A stretch of DNA of 39,526 nt from Bryobacteraceae bacterium. GTDB lineage: Bacteria; Acidobacteriota; Terriglobia; Bryobacterales; Bryobacteraceae. Below are positions 34,227 to 39,526 of the stretch, piece by piece. Position 1 is the first letter of the stretch, and each line of letters begins with the position of its first letter. The stretch covers positions 1 through 39,526 of the forward strand of contig JASIAM010000011.1 in NCBI GenBank assembly GCA_030041985.1, read 5' to 3'. The notes beneath the pieces were generated by a model that made no database searches, was not told where the DNA came from, and saw only the letters and a list, made by a program, of their open reading frames with translations. Position numbers and translations under genes: made by a program.

Positions 34227-37091
34227 TCACCGTTCTGTGAGCAGCCCTCGGATCAACACAGCCGGATGGACCGCTGTCACTCCTGCCAGCTCCGCAACCT
34301 GGTGGCGGCAGGAAGTGCCCGGCGCTACTAGCACCTCTCCCGGCTGCAGCCCACGAGCCGCCGGGAGCAGGCGCCGGCCGGCGATAGCGCGCGATACCTC
34401 GTAGTGCTCGCGCTTATAGCCGAACGAGCCGGCCATGCCGCAGCAGCCGGCATCGATATCTGTGACCGTTACCGAGGGAATCCGCGCCAGCAGCACCAGG
34501 GTGGGAGTCAGCAGCCCCATGGATTTCTGATGACAGTGGCCATGCACCAGAATGCGGGAAGGGCCGGCACGCAGGGGCAGCTCCAGTTGCATGGCAAATT
34601 CTTCGAAGAGCATGGAGGCTTGCGCTACCGCGCGGGCTTTGGTTTGCGCCTCGCCCCGAAGTAGGGAAGGCGCATCTTCCTTCACCGCCGAAAGGCAGCT
34701 CGGTTCCGAGAAAAGGATTTTTTCGCCGCGCGAGGCGATAGGAAACAAACCCTCCACTGTCTTGGCCGCAAGCGTCCGCGCTTCTGAGAGCAGGCCCTGC
34801 GATATCAGGGGCCGGCCGCAGCAGGCGGGGCGCACCACGCTGACGGCGTGGCCGGCGCGCTCCAGTATTTCGAGCGCCGCTATGCCGATTTCCGGTTGAT
34901 AGTGATTCAGAAACGTATCGTTGAACAACGTCACCGCGCGGCCGCCGGTGTTTGGCCGCGGATGGCGCTCGAGCCAGCGCTCGAAGGTTTCGCTTTTCCA
35001 GGGCGGAGGGATTCGCCTGCGGTCGAGGCCCAGCACCTTTTCGTTCAGCCAGCGCGCGGGCGCACTCGCCGATGCCCAATTGGCCATAGGCGCAAAGCGG
35101 CTGCCCCATTTCGAAAGCCTATGAATGTTGCCCAGCGCCCGTGCCCCCAGAGGCGTTCCGTGGCGGCTCCAGTAGTCCGCCAGAAATTCGCTTTTGATGC
35201 GCGCCATATCCACGCCCACGGGGCACTCGGATTTGCAGGCGCGGCATTCCAGGCAGAGGTCGAGCACGCGGAACACACCCTCGTCGCCCAGGCCGCTTTC
35301 GCCCAGCCGTCCGGTCATCGCCAGGCGCAGCACGTTGGCGCGGCCGCGCGTGGAATCCGATTCCTCGCGCGTGGCCATATACGAGGGGCACATGGTGCCG
35401 GCCAGTTTCTTGCGGCACGCGCCCACCCCGCTGCACATTTCGACCGCCCCGCCCAGGCCGCCGTATTCGGAATAGTCGAACCAGGTTTGCGGTTTGGGAG
35501 TTTTATAATTCGCGCCGTACCGCAAATTCGAAGCAAGCGGCGGCGCGTCTACAATTTTGCCGGGGTTGAAGATGTTTTCAGGGTCGAAGGCGCGCTTTAC
35601 TTCGCGAAATGCCTGATATAGCGTATCGCCGAACATCTGGCGCATGAAAGGGCTGCGCACCAGCCCGTCGCCATGCTCGCCGGAGAGCGCGCCACCATAC
35701 TCCAGCACAAGATCGGCAACCTGGCGCGCGATGCTCTCGAATTTGCGGACGCCTTCTTCCGTCTTCAGGTTCACCACGGGACGCACATGCAGACAGCCTA
35801 CGGAGGCATGCGCGTAAATGCCGGCGGTGGTCTGGTGGTTGCGGACGATTTCGAGGAACCGCCCGATGTATTCGCTCAGTTTTTCCGGCGCCACGGCCGT
35901 GTCCTCTACGAATGACAGCGATTTGGCGTCTTCCTTCATCGCCATCGAGAGGCCCAGCGCCGCTTCGCGCAGGCTCCAGATGCGCGCCTGCTTGGCCGGA
36001 TCGGTTTCGGGATGATAAAAATAGCCGAGGCCCTGGGAGCGCAGGTCACGTTCCAGAGCTTCGAGGCGGGGCGGGAGGTCTTCTTTCCGGTCCGCGTAGA
36101 ATTCCACGCAGAGAGTAGCGGCGGGGTCGCCCTGGATGAAGGCGGAGCGGATGCGGTCGAGCGACGGATTCTGGCGCGTATTGTCGAGAATCGCTTTGTC
36201 CATTATTTCGACCGCGGAGGGCCGATGGACGAGAATCGCGGGCGAGGCGCGCAGGGCTTCGAGCAGATCGGCGAAGCCAATCACCATCACGGCCTTGAAT
36301 TTCGGCAGCGGCACCAGGCGCACTTTCGCCTCCAGCACCACGCCCAGCGTGCCCTCGGAACCCACTATCATCTTTGCCAGGTTGACGGGCTTGGCCGGGT
36401 CGGTGAATTCGTCGAGATTGTAGCCGCCCACGCGCCGGATAATTTTCGGGTAGCGGCGGGCGATCTCGCCGGTATGCTCGCGCGCCAGGCGCAGTACGGC
36501 CTGGTAGCATCGAGCCTCCAGCGTGCCGTCCTGGGGCACTTGATTCCGCGGGATTTCGCGAAACTGCGCCACGCTGGTATCGGAGAGCGCGACCGTGGTT
36601 TCGAGCACATGGTCGATGGTCTTGCCGTACAGAACGCTGCGCGCGCCCGCCGAATTATTGGCGATCATGCCGCCGATGCTGGCGCGGCTGGCGGTCGAAA
36701 TATCGGGAGCGAAGCGCAGGCCATGGGGCGCGAGCTGCGCGTTTAACTCATCCAGCACGATGCCCGGTTCCACGCGCGCCCATCGCTCCTCCGCGTTCAG
36801 TTCCAGCAGCCGGTTGTAATACTTCGAAATGTCCACCAGCAGGCCCTCACCGATGGCCTGCCCGGCCTGGGAGGTTCCGCCGCCGCGCATGGTGAGCGGG
36901 CACTGGAACCGGCGGCAGATTGCGATGGTGTGGAGAATATCTTCGCGGCCCTTGGGAATTACCACGCCCAGGGGCTGGATCTGGTAGACGCTGGCATCGG
37001 TGGAGTAGAGAGCGCGAGAGATCGCATCGAAGCGCACCTCGCCTTGGAGGTTCTGTTTCAGTTCGCGCTGGAGGTCTTCGACGTTAATCAC
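34227..37091 (-). CDS. FAD- and Fe-S-containing 2-hydroxyacid dehydrogenase (YdiJ/D-2-hydroxyglutarate dehydrogenase-like)
   Basis: This 954-residue multidomain oxidoreductase begins with an FAD-binding PCMH domain (residues about 40-220, RGGGTSQAGQ at 69-78, then the IGGMIANNSAGARSVLYG loop). An FAD-oxidase C-terminal domain follows to about 540. The Fe-S region has GACRKKLAGTMCPSY and CLECRACKSECPVG. The CCG domain pair has PACCGRPL, HGHCHQKSM and DAGCCGMAGSFG. Enzymes with this layout oxidise D-2-hydroxyacids such as D-lactate or D-2-hydroxyglutarate and pass electrons on through the clusters. The substrate is not decided. The start is GTG 37089-37091. The divergent neighbour is a 2-oxoacid aldolase-like gene. 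Confidence 0.92.
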   Translation of the reverse strand: MINVEDLQRELKQNLQGEVRFDAISRALYSTDASVYQIQPLGVVIPKGREDILHTIAICRRFQCPLTMRGGGTSQAGQAIGEGLLVDISKYYNRLLELNAEERWARVEPGIVLDELNAQLAPHGLRFAPDISTASRASIGGMIANNSAGARSVLYGKTIDHVLETTVALSDTSVAQFREIPRNQVPQDGTLEARCYQAVLRLAREHTGEIARRYPKIIRRVGGYNLDEFTDPAKPVNLAKMIVGSEGTLGVVLEAKVRLVPLPKFKAVMVIGFADLLEALRASPAILVHRPSAVEIMDKAILDNTRQNPSLDRIRSAFIQGDPAATLCVEFYADRKEDLPPRLEALERDLRSQGLGYFYHPETDPAKQARIWSLREAALGLSMAMKEDAKSLSFVEDTAVAPEKLSEYIGRFLEIVRNHQTTAGIYAHASVGCLHVRPVVNLKTEEGVRKFESIARQVADLVLEYGGALSGEHGDGLVRSPFMRQMFGDTLYQAFREVKRAFDPENIFNPGKIVDAPPLASNLRYGANYKTPKPQTWFDYSEYGGLGGAVEMCSGVGACRKKLAGTMCPSYMATREESDSTRGRANVLRLAMTGRLGESGLGDEGVFRVLDLCLECRACKSECPVGVDMARIKSEFLADYWSRHGTPLGARALGNIHRLSKWGSRFAPMANWASASAPARWLNEKVLGLDRRRIPPPWKSETFERWLERHPRPNTGGRAVTLFNDTFLNHYQPEIGIAALEILERAGHAVSVVRPACCGRPLISQGLLSEARTLAAKTVEGLFPIASRGEKILFSEPSCLSAVKEDAPSLLRGEAQTKARAVAQASMLFEEFAMQLELPLRAGPSRILVHGHCHQKSMGLLTPTLVLLARIPSVTVTDIDAGCCGMAGSFGYKREHYEVSRAIAGRRLLPAARGLQPGEVLVAPGTSCRHQVAELAGVTAVHPAVLIRGLLTER

Positions 37092-37103
37092 GAGTTCACT
37101 GAA

Positions 37104-37134
37104 GTTATACTGTAGCGCGACCCGCCCCTGTCAA
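37104..37134 (-). promoter_or_regulatory. Candidate sigma-70 promoter for the FAD/Fe-S dehydrogenase
   Basis: On minus, TTGACA (37134-37129) and TATAAC (37109-37104) are separated by 19 bases, slightly long for a sigma-70 promoter. Transcription would begin near 37097, leaving only about six bases before the GTG start, so the message would be nearly leaderless. Confidence 0.45.
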
Positions 37135-37173
37135 CGGCGCCGCAAATGATACGCTATGCTGGCTACATCACCC

Positions 37174-38058
37174 ATGAAACTGCAAGGAATCTTCCCTCCC
37201 ATTACGACTCCTTTCGACCACGCGGGCAACCTGTACCCCGTCAAGGTACAGCACAACGTCGAGAAGTGGAACAAGACCGGGCTGGCCGGCTATGTGGTTT
37301 GCGGTTCCACGGGGGAGACGCCGCTGCTGGCCGCGGAGGAGAAATACGCGCTTTGGGAACTGGTAGCGCGCTCGGCAGCGCCCGAGAAGATTCTCATTGC
37401 GGGGACGGGCGTGGATGGCGTCAACGAGACCGTTTGCCTGACCAACCGCGCCGCCGAAATGGGCTATAAAGCGGCGCTGGTGCTCACGCCTCACTATTTC
37501 AAGAATCAGATGAGCCGGCCGGAAACACAGATGCTCTATTTCCGGTCGGTAGCGGACCGGGCCAAAATCCCGGTTCTGCTCTACAATTTTCCGCAGGTGA
37601 CTGGTGTGGACCTCTCGTGGGAAACCGTGGTGGCGCTTTCCGAGCACCCCAACATCATCGGCATGAAAGATAGTTCGGGAAATATGGAACGGCTGATGCA
37701 TGTGGTGCGGGAGGCGAAGTCAGGGTTCCAGGTTCTGGTTGGCTCGGCGCAGATTCTGCTGCCCGCGCTGCTGATGGGCGCCACGGGGGGAATTCTGGCC
37801 TACGCCAATGCCTCGCCCTATTCCGCCATCGCCGTGTGGGAGGCGTTTCGCACACGGGAAGAAGAAGCAGCCCGCGACTGGCAGCAGCGTGTGGCTCGGG
37901 CGGCTCCATTTGTGACCAGCAAATACGGCATTCCCGGGCTGAAGCATGCCATGGACTTAAACGGCTACTACGGGGGACCACCCCGCTTGCCGCTCTCCGT
38001 GCCCACGCCGCAGGCGAAGCAGGAAATCGAAGAAGCTTTTAAAGACCTGAAGGGCTGA
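37174..38058 (+). CDS. DapA-family aldolase, possibly 4-hydroxy-2-oxoglutarate aldolase-like
   Basis: This is a 294-residue class I aldolase/lyase from ATG 37174 (MKLQGIFPPITTPF, the standard family opening). ATG 37156 adds six residues. The pyruvate-binding Schiff-base lysine is K165 in GMKDSSGN, and the catalytic Tyr is Y137 in LYNFP. The substrate loop reads GSTGETPLL where dihydrodipicolinate synthase has GTTGE. GSTGE with LYNFPQVTG is closer, in my reading, to hydroxy-oxoglutarate aldolase-type members than to lysine-pathway DapA. Both products would be 2-oxoacids, which fits its divergent pairing with a 2-hydroxyacid dehydrogenase. It converges on and overlaps the PhzF-like gene by 20 bases. 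Confidence 0.88.
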   Translation: MKLQGIFPPITTPFDHAGNLYPVKVQHNVEKWNKTGLAGYVVCGSTGETPLLAAEEKYALWELVARSAAPEKILIAGTGVDGVNETVCLTNRAAEMGYKAALVLTPHYFKNQMSRPETQMLYFRSVADRAKIPVLLYNFPQVTGVDLSWETVVALSEHPNIIGMKDSSGNMERLMHVVREAKSGFQVLVGSAQILLPALLMGATGGILAYANASPYSAIAVWEAFRTREEEAARDWQQRVARAAPFVTSKYGIPGLKHAMDLNGYYGGPPRLPLSVPTPQAKQEIEEAFKDLKG

Positions 38059-38863
38059 TCAAATCCCCGCGCAGCACGGTTACCGCTTGGCCGCCCAAAA
38101 TCACACGGCTGCCATTGGCTCGAACACGCACCACGCCGCCGCGCGGAGACGCCTGGTAAGCCGTAAGCTGCGTCTTGCCTAGTTCTTTGCTCCAATAGGG
38201 GCCGAGCGCGCAATGCGAAGAGCCAGTGACGGGATCTTCGTCGATGCCCGCGGCAGGGGCGAAGAAGCGCGAGAGGAAATCGAATTCCGGCGATTCCGAT
38301 CGCGCGGTGACAATTATGCCGCGCGCGGAAATCCGGCGCAGTAAAGCAAAGTCGGGTTTGAGTGCGCGCAACTCGCCTTCGGATGCTACGCGCACCAGAA
38401 AATCAAACTTCGTTTGGCCTACAAATTCCGCCGCAACGCCTAAAGCGTCCAAAAGGCCCGCTGGAGCCTGCGCAGGCTGCGGCGGCGTCGACGGGAAATC
38501 CATTTCGATCCATTCGCCGCGCTTACTGGCCGCCAGAAGGCCGCTGCGCGTGTGAAAGCGAGCCGGCTCGTGCGGGGGCAGGTGCCCATCTTCCCAAAGA
38601 ACATGCGCGCTCGCGAGGGTGGCATGACCGCAGAGATCCACTTCGACCGCTGGCGTGAACCAGCGCAGGGAGTAACCGGATGGCTCAGACGAGGCAGAGG
38701 ATTGGGCGGGCGTCAGGAAGGCGGTTTCCGAAAGGTTCATCTCGCGTGCGACATCCTGCATCCAACCCTCGCGCGGATTTGAGCGTAGGACGCACACCGC
38801 CGCGGGATTTCCCGTAAATGGCCGGCCGGTGAAGGCATCCACTTGAACGATCCGGATCGTCAC
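38039..38863 (-). CDS. PhzF-family isomerase-like protein
   Basis: This 274-residue protein has the PhzF/diaminopimelate-epimerase-like fold. It opens MTIRIVQVDAFTGRPFTGNP, carries the catalytic glutamate E46 in MNLSETAFL, and has CGHATLASAHV near 78 and DPVTGSSHCALGPYW near 210. PhzF in phenazine makers isomerises a dihydroanthranilate intermediate. Most bacterial homologues sit outside phenazine clusters and have unknown substrates, and no phenazine genes are present here. Its 3' end overlaps that of the aldolase gene by 20 bases on the opposite strand. Confidence 0.9.
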   Translation of the reverse strand: MTIRIVQVDAFTGRPFTGNPAAVCVLRSNPREGWMQDVAREMNLSETAFLTPAQSSASSEPSGYSLRWFTPAVEVDLCGHATLASAHVLWEDGHLPPHEPARFHTRSGLLAASKRGEWIEMDFPSTPPQPAQAPAGLLDALGVAAEFVGQTKFDFLVRVASEGELRALKPDFALLRRISARGIIVTARSESPEFDFLSRFFAPAAGIDEDPVTGSSHCALGPYWSKELGKTQLTAYQASPRGGVVRVRANGSRVILGGQAVTVLRGDLISPSGL

Positions 38864-38888
38864 GTTTTCCAGGGTAACGCACTTGGGG

Positions 38889-38942
38889 AAGCTGTCAGCC
38901 TTCAGCCGTCAGCTTCAGCGCAAAAGCTGACCGCTGACCGCT
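38889..38942. repeat. Intergenic imperfect palindrome built of 7-base CAGC/GCTG units
   Basis: The left arm repeats a TCAGCCT-like heptamer (near 38895-38918), and the right arm carries the complementary GCTGACC unit twice (near 38926-38940), joined by CGCAAAAG. A transcript would form a long hairpin from either strand. It lies between divergent genes, so it is not a terminator for either. Similar CAGC/GCTGA palindromes are, to my recollection, common dispersed intergenic repeats in several phyla. Confidence 0.55.
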
Positions 38943-38993
38943 CGCCATTTCCAGTATGCTTTGCTATAGATAGACCGCACGGGACGGATAAAG

Positions 38994-39413
38994 ATGGCGA
39001 GAACCGCGGACAAAATAATAGGAGCTGTCGCGCTCCTGGTGGGGGTGTGGGGCTTGGCGCAGTTGAATGCGCCCGCCGATGGCGCCTGGGCGCAGATGCC
39101 GGGCGCGCCCGGCCGGGTGCGTATCCTGCAGTTTCAAACAAGCGTCGGAGCCCTGGTAGCCGGACAAAAAGCCCAGCTTTGCTATGGTGTGGAAAATGCC
39201 CGTTCGGTAAGGATTGCCCCGGTACGGGAGAGAGTGTATCCCTCGCCGAACCGCTGCATGGAAATCGGGCCGCAGCACACTACACACTACACTCTGATCG
39301 CGATCGGTTTCGACAGTTCCGTAGCTACACGCTCCCTCACACTGCCCGTACAAGCTGCGCCGCCGGGGAATTCCGAACTGCTCGATATTATTCGATTGAC
39401 GTTATCAGATTAA
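38994..39413 (+). CDS. Small exported protein, Ig-like fold possible
   Basis: This 139-residue protein has an N-terminal hydrophobic segment (IIGAVALLVGVWGLAQL, residues about 8-24) followed by alanine-rich sequence and AWAQ, a plausible signal peptidase site. The mature part is beta-rich: VRILQFQTSVGALVAGQKAQ, then LCYGVENARSVRIAPV, and CMEIGPQHTTHYTLIA. The pattern resembles small Ig-like domains in secreted proteins (axis of W/Y-V-E-N-A, then T-x-Y-T-L). The two cysteines near residues 63 and 88 could form a disulfide outside the cytoplasm. The stop overlaps the stop of the minus-strand glycine-rich gene by four bases. Confidence 0.65.
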   Translation: MARTADKIIGAVALLVGVWGLAQLNAPADGAWAQMPGAPGRVRILQFQTSVGALVAGQKAQLCYGVENARSVRIAPVRERVYPSPNRCMEIGPQHTTHYTLIAIGFDSSVATRSLTLPVQAAPPGNSELLDIIRLTLSD

Positions 39414-39526
39414 CGGCCGTGGCCCCCACCGCCGCCATGAAAGCCGCCCCCTGGGGACCCGCCCCCAGACAAGCCACCACCACCAGACCCGCGGACGCTG
39501 CCATTGGAATTCGAAACGGGGGAGTT
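39410..39526 (-). CDS. C-terminal end of a glycine-rich protein (partial)
   Basis: On minus, a frame enters from beyond the window and ends at TAA 39412-39410. Its 38 residues are mostly Gly and Ser with late His (SGGGGLSGGGSPGGGFHGGG, ending HGR). Such tails are common on exported or membrane-associated proteins, including TPM-domain proteins, but the main domain lies outside the window and cannot be named. Coding is supported by the clean frame, Gly codon bias and the close convergent stop. Confidence 0.5.
   Translation of the reverse strand, partial: NSPVSNSNGSVRGSGGGGLSGGGSPGGGFHGGGGGHGR

Noticed and set aside
36012-36746. Long plus-strand open frame (244 codons)
   Set aside because: It is antisense to the well-supported FAD/Fe-S dehydrogenase and has shadow-like composition (H, R, A, G) with no recognisable domain.
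38039-38863. Phenazine biosynthesis role for the PhzF-like gene
   Set aside because: No other phenazine genes are in the window and most PhzF-family proteins are not part of that pathway.

Overview
The window is a GC-rich bacterial chromosome segment with short intergenic gaps, ATGA-type gene overlaps and frequent GTG/TTG starts. The gene mix points to Acidobacteriota, probably Bryobacterales/Solibacter-like: membrane glycosyltransferases, a sulfatase-like protein with TPRs, and a hydrogenase-related complex of the Ehr type. That placement rests on family recall, not on a database search. No rRNA, tRNA, CRISPR array or complete insertion sequence was seen.

Bases 1-10.7 kb carry housekeeping and envelope genes: the end of a membrane-anchored coiled-coil protein, a small unknown protein, purM-purN (minus), thiL plus a PfkB sugar kinase (plus), a GT39-like membrane glycosyltransferase (minus), then a sulfatase-like TPR protein, a second membrane glycosyltransferase and a MauE/thioredoxin-fold fusion (plus).

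Bases 10.9-19.0 kb hold the most unusual block. Two overlapping MutS-like ATPases (minus) face two overlapping dynamin-like GTPases (plus) across a 412-base control region. The second GTPase ends in a double CxxC...CxxH module. Two small unknown genes follow, then a DUF211 gene overlapped by a CCC1/VIT-related membrane protein gene (archaeal-looking), enolase and a metallophosphoesterase, all on minus.

The non-coding gaps from 14.0 to 24.2 kb contain at least six copies of a structured element that I could not assign to a known family. Each has a hairpin, then GGAGTCAT, then a hairpin whose loop reads A-C-Y-C-C and can pair back with GGAGT. Copies tend to occur as inverted pairs.

Bases 24.3-34.1 kb encode a seven-gene membrane complex related to hydrogenase-4 and complex I. 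The catalytic-like subunit lacks all four Ni-Fe cysteines, so it is an Ehr-type energy-converting complex and not a hydrogenase. The small subunit is fused to a reduced ferredoxin domain, and the large antiporter-like subunit is present twice in tandem.

Bases 34.2-39.5 kb carry a large FAD/Fe-S 2-hydroxyacid dehydrogenase (minus), a divergent DapA/HOGA-like aldolase (plus), a PhzF-family protein (minus), a small exported protein (plus) and the end of a glycine-rich protein (minus) at the window edge.
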